Of a stretch of DNA of 64,000 nucleotides, positions 11,898 through 21,991 are shown piece by piece. The notes below the pieces were generated by a model. That model searched no databases and was not told the DNA's origin. It saw nothing but the letters and a program-made list of their open reading frames with translations. Position 1 is the first letter of the stretch. Every line of letters starts with the position of its first letter. Origin of the DNA: Sycobia sp. Sy_11 (Eukaryota; Arthropoda; Insecta; Hymenoptera; Epichrysomallidae); NCBI GenBank assembly GCA_018907035.1, contig JACCIC010000097.1, positions 1,917,501 through 1,981,500 on the forward strand. The letters are read 5' to 3'. Both the position numbers and the translations under genes were made by a program.

Positions 11898-11930
11898 TAT
11901 AAAACTGTGCTTCTATACAAGGTTGACATA
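10600..11930 (-). pseudogene. minus-strand gypsy-type retrotransposon relic (gag and start of RT)
   Basis: On the minus strand, 11660-11390 encodes an 88-codon open segment. It continues after a stop into a Gag-like block (DKFNGNDFNTKQWLSTYK, then RLFLENNCKNWYSSM near 11215), a pattern I associate with a Gag type common in insect Ty3/gypsy elements. Near 10780-10690 the translation contains INRGII and AAPVTLTFKKEEGKK, resembling the beginning of a reverse-transcriptase domain. Many stops and frame changes lie between. No LTR was assigned. Strand and family type are fairly clear; exact boundaries are not. Confidence 0.55.
11846..11894. repeat. (TA)n microsatellite
   Basis: A TA run inside the minus-strand gypsy relic. 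Confidence 0.95.
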
Positions 11931-12554
11931 CGAAACCGTAAACATCTTGTTATTGCTTATCTCATTATGCCCATGCGTACATATAACACATGGCGAAGAG
12001 GCAAGTAAGAGAGAGCGAGAGGGGGAAGTGGAGAAGACACCACGCACGAGAGTAGTTACGTTTCTACCGTGCTACGTTCCAGGTCAAGTAAATAAAAAAC
12101 TACATTGTACCTAGACAAATTCGGTTGTGGCCTAGATTGCGCGAGTTGTTCGATTTTCGCGTTTATCACAGCCTTTACGGACTAAAGTGCCGAGTTCTCT
12201 ACGCGGACGTGACCCGGGTGGCTGAGTCCGAGTAAAAATTACATCCGGCTGCTATCCAGTGCGGATCGACCGCCCCATCAGGGGCTATAGACTGCGTCGA
12301 CACCGCTCTCTTCGATGGCTTTGAAAGCCGCCCGCTACACTCCGAGGGTCTGCAGCCGCTACTTTCTCGTCGCCAACGGACCGGGACAACGCCGACCTAC
12401 TTGTTGTAACTGGCAGCTCGCATGCGATAGCTCGCCTTTCGCGAATCGCCCTTTTCCCTCGTCGGATTTATTCAAGGCTTAGCCAAGCCGAGCACACTTT
12501 TCTGCAACGGTCGTGTCTGCCGTCCTCGTGCTCGAAGTATACACGCGAGGCGTT

Positions 12555-12557
<3 letters not shown>
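11915..12557 (+). mobile_element. LTR-like sequence related to the element A LTR
   Basis: It shares scattered but colinear blocks with the LTRs at 4093 and 9600: a GA-rich tract near 12005, an ACGGACTAAAGTGCCGAG block near 12177, a CCATCAGGGGCTATAGAC block near 12271, a TGCGATAGCTCGCC block near 12423, and a GCGTTACA end at about 12557 directly before a (TA)n run. The left boundary is uncertain. No internal region follows, so it is probably a diverged solo LTR. Confidence 0.5.

Positions 12558-12592
<35 letters not shown>
12557..12592. repeat. (TA)n microsatellite at the start of element B
   Basis: A TA run directly abutting the 5' LTR of element B. Confidence 0.95.
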
Positions 12593-12595
<3 letters not shown>

Positions 12596-12965
12596 GTCTG
12601 CAGGTATATGCTATAAGACTTACGGTGTATGTGTGTGTGAGAGAGAGGGAGAGAGAACGTAAATGGGAAAGAGTGAGCAGGTCGGAGCCTGCATCGGCGT
12701 TAACGATAGGACAAAACGAGCGCACAGAGAAAACCCAGGGATTTGCTGAGTTCGACCGTTATGGAAGAGAGGGAGGGTAAAGTGCGCGTCCCGAGCTAAT
12801 GAGTAAGGGATAGCGGGGACGAGGAGTTAGGTTCTGGCAACGCACGAAGGAGAACATATGTATTTGTGACACCTCCAATGGAGATTAATGTATCTAAATA
12901 TATTCTATTATTATACATTACTTCGAAGTGATTTCATTCTCCATCTACATCCATTTCCATTCCCA
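12593..12965 (+). mobile_element. 5' LTR of gypsy element B
   Basis: It starts TGGGTCTGCAGG and ends CATTCCCA, repeated at 17909-18269 with roughly 90% identity by eye. It contains a short GT/GA-rich tract near 12630. The differences between the two copies show that the insertion is not recent. Confidence 0.9.
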
Positions 12966-12970
12966 AAATT

Positions 12971-12988
12971 TGGGGGCTCGTCCAGGAT
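12971..12988 (+). promoter_or_regulatory. primer-binding site, tRNA-Pro type
   Basis: TGGGGGCTCGTCCAGGAT follows the 5' LTR by five bases. It matches, with one difference, the tRNA-Pro primer-binding site familiar from gammaretroviruses, so element B probably primed minus-strand synthesis from tRNA-Pro. Confidence 0.8.
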
Positions 12989-13189
12989 TGGATTAACTGT
13001 GGCTAGCAACTGGTGCGACGGAGGAGCCGGCGCAAGGAACAGTGTAAGGTACTGTAGGAGGTAGCATTATAGCAGCAGGACTCAGCTGCCGGAGCGTTAG
13101 GTGCATTATAGATATCGTTACATGAATCTCAGTCTGCACAACGGAGTTCAAATGTACGATGGTGTGTCCATTTGGTTGGAAAACTGAAC

Positions 13190-14640
13190 GGCGGTGAATT
13201 ATAATTCGAAGTGTACGGAGAAGCACAAGCTGGAGGTCCAGAAGAGTGCGGAGCAGAAAGCCAGAGCAGTGTCGTCTACAGTAAAAGCAGTTCGCGAGGA
13301 AATACCCGTGCGCGTGCAGCCCGCGCGATCCGCAAAAGCGTCAGTGCTACAGCAACAGAAATTGCGTACTTCAAGGCGTGAAGATCGAGAAAGAATACAT
13401 ACTTTGAACAGATCCAGCAGTATGAATGGCGACAAGGATATCGGTAAAATTCGTGAAGAGCTAGAGAAAGCGTAGATGGAAGCGGCGCGGCTACGAGAAG
13501 AGGCGGCACGGGCACAGGAGGAAGCGGCTCAGTCACGAGATGCTTACAAGCAACTCGAAGTCGATATGCAGGTTCTGCAAGCGCAGATGCAGCAGTTACT
13601 ACAAGGAAGTGTAGTAGTGCTCCAGATAGGCGGCTAGATGCCACACCGCGAGGAACGTCTTCATGAGCAGCATGTATCTGCGGAAGCGGCGAGCCTACGA
13701 CGGAGAGGAGAGGAGGAGCGTTTGCGACGGCAGCAGCTGCCATCACCGGAGGGTCTGCACTCGAGACTCTCTCCGCAGTCAGCGATTACGGGAAGTTCTC
13801 CGATAACGACAATGCTGTCGGTCGGCGAAGACTCCGCCTCAGGCGAAACATCGTGGATGCATCAGCTCGCGCAGGTGCTAGAAAGAAAGGACAACTTGCG
13901 GTCTCGAATTTCGTTCCACGAAGAAGCGAAGACCCTGGTCAAATACTCCGGACTGGATGAGTCTCTGCCGGCGGCTTGTGGGTGAGGAAAGTAGAAAAGC
14001 TTACGGACGTTAGCAAATGGACGGAGTATAAAACTTACTTCGCAGCGAAACGGGCGCTAACAGGAGCTGCAGAAGATTGGTTTCGTACTCAACTGAATGT
14101 TGGGACATGGGAGCTTCTACGGAGACAGCTTTTGCACAACTTCTCTCGCCAAGTGGACGAGTACAAAACCTTGGAGGCCCTTTGAAAAGCTAAACCGGAG
14201 CGGGAGGAGACGCTTCTATAATATTTGTTCCGTTTGCGGCGCCTCGCGTATCAAGGTGGTATCTCGGATAATTTAGCGCTTAGGTTCATGGTAGATGGTA
14301 TCCCTGATGCGCCGCATTGCAAAGACGTGCTTTATTGCTGTAAAATGTTCGAGCTGCTCATGGATGAGCTGGTGTCAGATGAAGCAATGAAGGATGCCAC
14401 AGGGAGGCGTGGGGATCGACGAGATAGGAAGGAAACGCAGCGAACTACGAGCCGCTACAAGTGCTATAGCTGTGGTCAAGTCGGGCATATATCTCGCGAC
14501 TGCAAGGAGAAATCGATTCCCGACGTATACTATAAGTGCCGGAAACCAGGGCACATAGCAAAGGATTGTATGCAAGGACAATCCAGGGTCGGAATTGAGC
14601 CGAACACAACAAAACCAATAAATCTGGTCCAGGGGCCAGA
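13190..14640 (+). pseudogene. gag of gypsy element B (broken)
   Basis: The N-terminal part (13194-13620) is a highly charged, probably coiled-coil stretch rich in REEAARAQEEAA-like heptads. A Gag core follows (13976-14185) with WTEYKTYFAAKRALTGAAEDWF. Two zinc knuckles lie at about 14460-14570. The first, CYSCGQVGHISRDC, is intact; the second, YYKCRKPGHIAKDC, has lost its first Cys to Tyr. Stops at about 13474, 13635, 13983, 14183 and 14220 and shifts in frame inactivate it. The coiled coil upstream of the capsid region is consistent with Gag multimerisation in this family (inference). Confidence 0.8.
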
Positions 14641-16025
14641 GGGCCGGAGTTGGAGCCACAAGCAGATATCAATTAAAGGTGTCATTATCGGAGGCATGAT
14701 TAGTCCAGGTGCCAAGGTGAACGTGCTGCGTGCCGACGTTTGGCATCAGATCCAGAACACAACTGTACGTCGTATTACGGTGAATGAATATCTAGACCCT
14801 CTGAAAGGATTCGGAGGCATGGTGATTCGGCCGCTCGGGCTAATGAAATTAGTTACAAACCTCGATGGCGGGGAAGATAGCCTCGATTACGCCATTGTGC
14901 CCGTTGAAGCCTCGGACGAAAAGGTACTCATCGGAGATCCGCTGAGGGATTTCGCACGCGTTGTGCTGGAATCAGATCGTGCTATTATTCAGCCAATGGT
15001 GGGAAGTGACTATATACGGTTAGTGAGTGAGGAACTTAACGACGGAGTGAAAGCTGTCATCGATTCAGTAAAAATTCCGGGAAGAAGTTCGGGCTTTGGT
15101 GCAGCAGTATACACCAAGTGCAGTGGGAAAAGTTCCTATTCAGATGAAAATCATTCTCAAGGATGAGACTCTAATTTTCCAGCGGTCCAGAAGACTCGCG
15201 CTAAAAGAGAATGTGGAAGCAGAAAGGCAAGTGCAAAAGTGGTTGAAGCAAGACGTGATAGTGAAAAGCTACTTTGAATTCGTCAGTCCAATCATTGTAG
15301 TGAGGAAGAAAGATGGCAGTCCGCGATTGTGTGTCGACTATAAGGCGCTCAACAAGGTGATCGTCAAGGAGCGCACGCTAATGCCGCTAATGGAAGACGT
15401 TTTGGATGAACTGGCGGGGGCTAAGATATTTTCGACTACAGATTTGAAGGACGACTTTTTTCACGTGAATGTCGCAGAGGAGAGTCGAAAATATACCTTA
15501 TTTGTTACGCACAACGGTCAGTACGAGTTTACGGTCGTCCCATTCGGCCTTGCGACATCGCCGACTGTATTTACTCGTTTTATCAGGCATGTCTTCGCGC
15601 AGCTAATAAATGATGAGATTATGTTGGTTTATATGGATGATTGTGTGGTGAAGAGAACCACATGGGAAGAAGCCATCAAAAATTTGCACTCCGTCCTAAC
15701 CGTCGCATCGATGCATAGACTACAAGTGAACTGGAAAAAGTACCAGTTACTGCTGACTAGGATACAATTTTTAGGCCACGTCGTGGAAGATGGCAAAATT
15801 CGACCGTCGGCTGAAAATACAGTGGCTTTAAAAAATTACGCCGAGCCAAAAACGGCGAAACAGTTGCAGCGATTTTTGGGGCTTACGAGCTATTTTCAGA
15901 AATTCGTCGAATCGTACGCGAGAATGGCTGAACTACTAAGCCAAGCGGAAAGCCTTTGTGAGCTTGAAGGGAGCGCTTATGCAAGCGCCAGTATTGTAGC
16001 TCTACAGGCAGGATTGAGAGACTGA
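14641..16025 (+). pseudogene. protease and reverse transcriptase of gypsy element B
   Basis: The frame running from 14225 to 15166 continues from the zinc knuckles into a protease-like region whose active-site triad has become S-P-G (MISPGAKVN near 14697), so it would be inactive. Reverse transcriptase is then open for 309 codons (15096-16025) in an overlapping frame. Visible motifs are VVRKKDGSPRLCVDYKALNK, a TTDLKDDFFHV block, VPFGLATSPTVF, the catalytic YMDD near 15630, FLGHVVEDGKI and RFLGLTSYFQKF. YMDD replaces the YLDD/FLDD seen in the other elements here. This is the longest surviving retroelement frame in the window. Confidence 0.9.
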
Positions 16026-17450
16026 GCTGCACACAGATGCCTCAATAGATGGATATGGGGTCATCCTCCTACAGAAAAATCCGGATGATCTGCAGCTCCA
16101 TCCGATTTATTACATGAGTAGGAAGACGATGCCGGTCGAGAGAAAATATTCTAGTTATGAGTTATAGTTTTTAACGGTTGTGAAGGTGTTAGATAAATTT
16201 AGAATCTACTTTTGGAGTATAAAATTCAAGATAGTTATGGACTATGCAGCCTTCAAACAGACAATGCATAAAAAGAAGTTGACCCCATACGTCGGAAGGT
16301 AATTGATGGTCGTCGAGCAATTTGATGACCTGATTGAACATCGCGCTAGAGAGAGCATGAGCCACGTAGACTCGCTGAGTAGAATGGAGAGCGTCAACAT
16401 CGTGGAGGGTGTGCATCTCAGTAGACTGTCAAGAGCACAAGAACGAGACGAAAAAATCGCGGCTATCAAAGCTCTACTGCAAAAGGTTTGCAGCAGGAGA
16501 TAATCAAGAATGCCCACAGCATCGGTCATTTTGCCACGAAGAAAACCATGGAAATTCTTGAACGGGAATACTTCATACCTCGAATGGGTGATCGAGTCGA
16601 GGAATATATAGGAAATTACCTACAATGTATTTTAGAAGCACGTAAAGCGGGAAAAGCAGAGGGATTCCTGACCCCGATCCCGAAGGATAACACGCCATTG
16701 CATACTCTGCACCTCGATCATATGGGGTCTATCATCAACAAAAAAAGCATAAAATCATCTACTAGTGGTAGTAGATGCATTCACCAAATATGCTTGGCTT
16801 TTCCCCACAGAATCCACGGGTACAACAGAGGTGCTGGAAAAGATGAAGCTACTACAGCAGTATTTCGGCAATCCGCTGCGTGTAGTAACCAACTGGGGAA
16901 CTGCATTCACCTCACGTGAATTCAATAATTATTGTAAGGCAGAAGAAATTCAGCATCTCACTATTACAGCGGAAGTGCCCAGAGGAAATGGCAGGTCGAG
17001 AGGCTAAACGCCGTCGTTGCGGCAGTTACAACCAAGCTAGCCGTCGAGGAGCCCACGAAGTGGTATAAGTATGTCAGCCGTGTACAATGCGCGATTAACG
17101 GCACATTTCAGAGAGCAATCGGTACCAGCCCCTTTCAACTCATGTCTGGTACAAGATTGAGGATACCGCAAGATCTTCGCCTAGTTGAGCTTATTGATCA
17201 AGAGTATATTCAACTTTTTCAAGAAGATCGCGAGCAGGAGCGTAGCACAGCCAGACAACAAATACACAAAATTCAAGGTGAGAACACGCGCGGCTATAAC
17301 CGTCGTCGTAAAATTGCTACCAAATACGAATTAGGCTATTTGGTTGCAATTAAACGTACGCAGCAATGTCCGGGGCTGAAACTCAACATCAAGTTCCTTG
17401 GCCCGTACACACGACTGTTATGCAGTAAAAAAAAAGATCGGAAATCGTGA
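16026..17450 (+). pseudogene. RNase H and integrase of gypsy element B
   Basis: RNase H reads HTDASIDGYGVIL near 16032 and ends with SHVDSLSRM near 16360-16385. Integrase begins with the zinc-binding region (HSIGHFATKKTMEI near 16515). It includes HLDHMG near 16710 (first catalytic Asp), a frameshift near 16755, and TNWGTAFTS near 16890, where the second catalytic Asp has become Asn. The Glu region reads PRGNG, followed in another frame by VERLN. The C-terminal half (17142-17450) has a basic stretch, GYNRRRKIATKY. Broken by stops, frameshifts and the Asp-to-Asn change. Confidence 0.85.
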
Positions 17451-17908
17451 AGGACCAAATGAGACGACCACTGCCGCTGACTTAATAAAACCTTAGAGGG
17501 GCCTCCGAGATGATCTTGAAGAACATTTGGAAAGCGACGACGACTCCATCGAACAACAGGATAGCAGTGAAGAATGATCATAGTGTGAGTGTGAGTGTAA
17601 AATTTATAGTATGTGTGTTCCAGTGCGTGATAGTCTCAGTATGGAAAGTTTTATCAGTATAGGTATCTGAAGTATAGTGCGTGTGTGTAAAATTAATTGT
17701 AGATACGTTATAGAATGTCACTATTATAAAAAAACGCTGAATGTAGAGCTTTGGAACATGTATTTATTGCTGTACGCATTGTATTATTGCTTTGTTTGGA
17801 TATTCTGTATCTGTATGTTATAATTCATTGTAGTAATTCCATTGTATGAGCGGTAAATGTGTGAAATGTGGAGCCGAGGACAGCTCGTATGTCAGGAGAG
17901 GCCGAGTG
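17451..17908 (+). other. 3' untranslated region of element B
   Basis: Non-coding, with GTGTGAGTGTGAGTG repeats near 17582 and a purine-rich stretch directly upstream of the 3' LTR (about 17870-17905) that could hold the polypurine tract. No env-like ORF was found. Confidence 0.5.
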
Positions 17909-18269
17909 TGGGTCTGCAGGTATATGCTATAAGACTTACGGTGTGTGTGTGAGAGAGAGGGGGAAAGAGCGTAAGTGGGAAAGAGTGACCAGGTCGGAGT
18001 CTACATCGACGTTAACTATAGGGCAAAGCGAGCGCACGGGGAAACCCCAGGGATTTCCTGAGTTTGACCGTTATGGAGGAGAGGGAGGGTAAAGTACGCG
18101 TCCCGAGCTAATGCATAAGGGAGAGCGAGGACGAGGAGTTAGGTTCTGGTGACGCGCGGAGAACACATATATTCATGACACCTCCAGTGGAGATTAATGT
18201 ACCTAAATATATTCTATTATATTACTTCGAAGTGATTTCATTCTCCATCTACATCCATTTCCATTCCCA
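17909..18269 (+). mobile_element. 3' LTR of gypsy element B
   Basis: Direct repeat of 12593-12965 with the same TGGGTCTGC start and CATTCCCA end. It is followed by an (AC)n/(TA)n tract, so a target-site duplication cannot be read. Confidence 0.9.
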
Positions 18270-18289
18270 CACACACACACACATATATA

Positions 18290-18471
18290 TATAATATGTA
18301 CAATATAATATACATACAATATATATTACATATTTCGTATATTTTCGTTTTTTTAATTAAAGACCGTGAATATTTTCATAGTGATGCCAACTGAAGTTCA
18401 AGGGAAATGGTATGGCGAAAGCATATTTACTAAGCAGACGATGGATATTGCCTTTTTATGCAGAAGTGACG

Positions 18472-18527
<56 letters not shown>

Positions 18528-18850
18528 TCCCAAAGTTGGATATGAACATTTGTTTGAGCTGGCCTGGTATTAATACTTTAAGCGGAGTACTTTGAATTGA
18601 TGTTCGTGATTCAAGACGCCAACTATTGGCCGCTGGTGAAACGGATTGTTAAAACCATTAACTTAATTTATTGAGGAATGTTAAATGATTTTCAATAAAA
18701 AACATAGCCTATGTCCTTCCGAAGATAATATGGAATCTATATATCAAATTTCAAAACAATCGGTTCAATACAATAGTTTTTTCGGTTATCGTGTACAAAC
18801 AAAAACACACTTTGTCTTTATAAATTAGTATGATATGATATGATATGATA
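18290..18850 (-). mobile_element. Helitron-like repeat, copy 1 (minus orientation)
   Basis: The reverse complement starts near 18835 with TCATACTAATTTATAAAG. This is followed by a lead region of the type (ACCGATTGTTTTGAAATTTGA, after a GTGTTTTTGTTTGT stretch) known from 5' ends of animal Helitrons. The same sequence occurs at 35482, 37026 and, truncated, at 20110. A (TA)n run splits it at about 18476-18525. The distal part (TATTGCCTTTTTATGCAGAAGTGACG) recurs at 20690, 20780, 35880 and 38770. No Rep/helicase coding is present, so it would be non-autonomous. Confidence 0.55.
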
Positions 18851-18891
18851 TGAAGTATGATATTTATATGAAATATATATATAGATATATA

Positions 18892-20104
18892 TTAGGTTAT
18901 CAAATATCTCCCTTCCTCTTTTTTGCTCTTCATTCAATGCTTTATACAGAGTGTTACTGTGGTCGGATTTACTTCAAATATGCGCAGTTTTGTCTGATAA
19001 TCTGTTTCTATCTAGACGGCAACTTCATAATACCCCTCTCGTACAAACCCCTCTTCTTATATGCGAAGAACTCTGACAGCCACTTTTCACAAGCCTCTTT
19101 TGAGTCCAAGTTTACACCATCAAGGGCGTTCGACATGGATACACTCAGGTGGTAATCACTTGATGCTATGTCCGGGCTATATGGTGGGTGCGATAAAACC
19201 TCCCATCGGAACTCCCGTAGCTTCTGACGAGTCATCAACGAAGTCTGTGGTCTGGTGTTGTCGTGGTGGAACACTACATCCTTTCTGTTGGCCAATTGTG
19301 GACGCTTCTGGTCGATAGCCTGCTTGAAGCGGTCCAGTTGTTCATAGTAGATGGTAGAATTAAGCGTCTGGCCATAAGGGAGCAGCTAATAGTGGATGAT
19401 TCCCTTCCAATCCCACCAAAAACACAGCAAAACCTTCCTGGCTGTCAATCCCGGCTTGGCCACTGTTTGGGATGGTCCACCGGCCTTGGGCCACGACCGT
19501 TTTCGCTTGATATTCATGTATATGATCTATTTTTCGTCGCCAGTCACCATCCGCTTCAAAAATGGGTTGAGTTCGTTCCGTTTCAGCAGCACCCGAATAT
19601 TAAGTTTTTTTTTGTATCCAGCCTTCTGCAAATGGTTTAAAATGGTTTGGTGACTAACTCTCATGTCATAGGCGATAGCTAAGTCTAACTCGATAAATTC
19701 CATGATTAGATCGGTATTCGTCGTCGCAGCTGTTTCGCCGGCTGGCTTATCCATGGTGTCGTTTTCACCAGCTCTCAATCGTCGAAACCATTCCTCTGCG
19801 GTTCGAAGTGATAGCGTGCCATCCTTCAAAACACCATGAATCTCACGGAACGTTTCTCTAGCGGATTTGCCTTTGACGAAAGAAAACGTTAAAGTAGCGC
19901 GAATTTCGGCGTTAATGAACTCCATGTTTACACGTCTATAACTTTTGAACGCAATATCCGAACTAATCATGCATTGCTTCGTTTTGTACATTATGTCAAA
20001 ACCTTTCAAATGATTTATTGCCAGATACGAGCTGTGTGGCGCTTTGTACATAGCCACAAAATTCATAAGACAAAAAGGCGGAAGGGAGATATTGGACAAC
20101 CTAA
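18892..20104 (-). mobile_element. complete mariner element, lineage 1
   Basis: The terminal inverted repeats (TTAGGTTATCAAATATCTCC at 18892 and, reversed, TTAGGTTGTCCAATATCTCC ending at 20104) are flanked by TA on both sides, the mariner target duplication. The length is 1,213 bp, close to the usual 1.3 kb. The insertion lies between two head-to-head Helitron-like copies. Confidence 0.92.
19008..19925 (-). pseudogene. mariner transposase, lineage 1 (broken)
   Basis: The reading runs from an ATG at 19925 (MEFINAEIRATLTFSFVKGK), through a helix-turn-helix domain (SLRTAEEWFRRLRAGEND) and a second HTH (RVSHQTILNHLQKAGYKKK), to the catalytic part: MVTGDEK with the first Asp, HHDNTRPQTS with the second, and SSDYHLS with the third. 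The second and third Asp are 34 residues apart, as in mariner DD34D enzymes. A stop follows the first Asp block (about 19527), there is another stop near 19390, and about 30 residues are missing before MVTGDEK, so it is inactive. Confidence 0.9.
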
Positions 20105-20106
20105 TA

Positions 20107-20482
20107 AAATAAACCAAAATTTGACATACAGATTCTATATTATCTTGGGTAGGACATAGGTTATGTTTCTTATTGAAAATCGTTTTACTTTCCTCAATAA
20201 ATTAAGTTAATGGTTTTAACAATCAGTTTCACCAGCGGCCACTAGGTAGCGTCTTGAATCACGAATATCTACTCAAAGTCGTCCGCTTAAAGTATTAATA
20301 CCAGGCCAGCTCAAAAAAATGTTCATATCCAACTTTGGGATTCCTATCCTAAAGAAGGTGTGACGTTAGTCAGTATTATACTTTTTGTTCTTCACGTTAA
20401 TCTGACACTACTCTCACACCTTATGGATATCTTTTGATTTTTGTAAATTCGATTTTCTCTCACTTGGAGAAATCTGTCTGTT

Positions 20483-20560
<78 letters not shown>

Positions 20561-20724
20561 ATACATTATGTTAACTACAGTATTGTGACAAGAGACTGTT
20601 TTTTTAGTTTGAATAAAAGAAATGATTATAAAATTGGGTTCTTTTACCAATAACCTCGAAACTATGTATTGTATAGCAGACGATGGATATTGTCTTTTTA
20701 TGAAAAAGTGACGATATATTTTAT

Positions 20725-20764
<40 letters not shown>

Positions 20765-20890
20765 TAATATGTCGTCACTTCCTCATAAAAAGACAATATC
20801 CATCGTCTGCTTAAAAAATATGCTATTCGGATACCAACATTATGATTGAATTTAGTTGGTACCACTACTAAAATATTCACGGTATTTAAT
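20107..20890 (+). mobile_element. Helitron-like repeat, copy 2 (plus orientation, 5' truncated)
   Basis: Starting with AAATTTGACATACAGATTC it is colinear with the copy at 37100-37300 and 38360-38830. Shared blocks are GGTGTGACGTTAGTC near 20360, a long CT tract (20481-20555), GTGACAAGAGACTGT near 20585 and AACCTCGAAACTATGTAT near 20652. The first 80 or so bases of the family are missing at the mariner boundary. No coding capacity. Confidence 0.55.
20674..20816. repeat. perfect-arm hairpin around a TA run
   Basis: AGCAGACGATGGATATTG...AGTGACGATATATT at 20676-20721 is repeated in reverse complement at about 20767-20815, with a (TA)n run between. The 45-bp arms differ at only one or two positions. 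Single arms of this hairpin occur in the other Helitron-like copies. Confidence 0.8.
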
Positions 20891-20910
20891 TCAAAAAACG
20901 GGTCTATACG

Positions 20911-20916
<6 letters not shown>

Positions 20917-20960
<44 letters not shown>

Positions 20961-20963
20961 GCG

Positions 20964-20996
<33 letters not shown>
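20917..20996. repeat. two adjacent (TA)n microsatellites
   Basis: TA runs at about 20919-20955 and 20967-20996, separated by CATATGCGAAA. Confidence 0.95.
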
Positions 20997-21000
<4 letters not shown>

Positions 21001-21007
21001 AAATAAG

Positions 21008-21400
21008 TAAGTGTCACTTTGAGGAGTTTTTGAAAGTCCATAGATAGGATATTTAATGACATATATAGTTTACTGAAAGCTAATAAAATTGTATCCTATC
21101 ATTTTTTTTAAACTATCTTTATATTACGAATATATATAACTTTTTTTTACGGCAGTTTGAGGAGCTGAAAACTCTTCAAAGTGACACTTAAGTGACAGCA
21201 TAAATATATGAACAAGTTTTCTCATATTTTCAAAATCTTTATTTATTTTTCCGAATCAATTTTATTCCCTTTATGCCAATGAATTTTCCAGTCAGCATAG
21301 CACTTGGCAATGTCCTCCTGCGGAATAGCTTCTAAAATACACAGGAATTCGACTTTTATCTCCTGAATCGTATACATTACTAATACAGAAGTTTTAAATG
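21008..21400 (-). pseudogene. mariner relic: C-terminal end with inverted repeats
   Basis: The minus-strand translation at 21380-21245 reads TIQEIKVEFLCILEAIPQED and then KCYADWKIHWHKG, like the C-terminus of a mariner transposase. Beyond it, AAGTGTCACTTTGAAGAGTTTTC (reverse complement of about 21166-21190) is matched in inverted orientation by AAGTGTCACTTTGAGGAGTTTT at 21009-21032. This could be a terminal repeat that has formed a small foldback. No other part of this transposase is present. Confidence 0.55.
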
Positions 21401-21631
21401 GTCTATTGCAATAAAATGATCCATGTACGAAGTATGTTCAAAAAGTAACAAGAATTTTTAAATTTCGCGGATTTGGAGAGTCCGCCTGTATAAAATTTTT
21501 TTTATTATGTTGGTACGCATGCCCCTGAAGTACGATAAAATTTTCAGTAATATTCATTGCTTACTTTTTAAGTGTCAGTCGCTAATGTTAGACGTGTTTT
21601 TTCGAGCTCGGCGATTTTCATTTGTGAAAAA

Positions 21632-21869
21632 AATGGAGCAAAGAATTTGTATTGAATTTTGCGTAAAAAAAGAAATAAATGTAGTGAAGTTTGTAAAATG
21701 GTAACAAAGGCATCTGGTGAGTTTGCTATGAGTAAAGCAAGGATTTACGAATGGTATAAGCGTTTTCAAGATGTCCGCGAAAACGTTGAGGATGACAAAC
21801 GACCCAGACGCCCAAGCACATCAACAGCCGATGAAAACCTTAAAAAAAGTGAAAGTAATGGTTATGGAC
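21632..21869 (+). pseudogene. mariner transposase, lineage 2, N-terminal part
   Basis: The ATG at 21632 starts MEQRICIEFCVKKEINVVKF, after which a frame change is needed to reach the HTH segment (SKARIYEWYKRFQDVRENVEDD) and the linker RPRRPSTSTADEN. The frame is cut by the LTR insertion at 21870. Confidence 0.8.
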
Positions 21870-21870
21870 G

Positions 21871-21931
21871 TGTTGGTGTAAATACAGCCGACTGCATCAC
21901 CTCACCTCGTACATGTTAACTGCAGTAAGTT

Positions 21932-21991
<60 letters not shown>

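Noticed and set aside
20698..21047. ORFs rich in Tyr-Ile repeats
   Set aside because: They are translations of (TA)n runs; the same applies to 11666-11929, 31479-31900, 35346-36029 and similar places.
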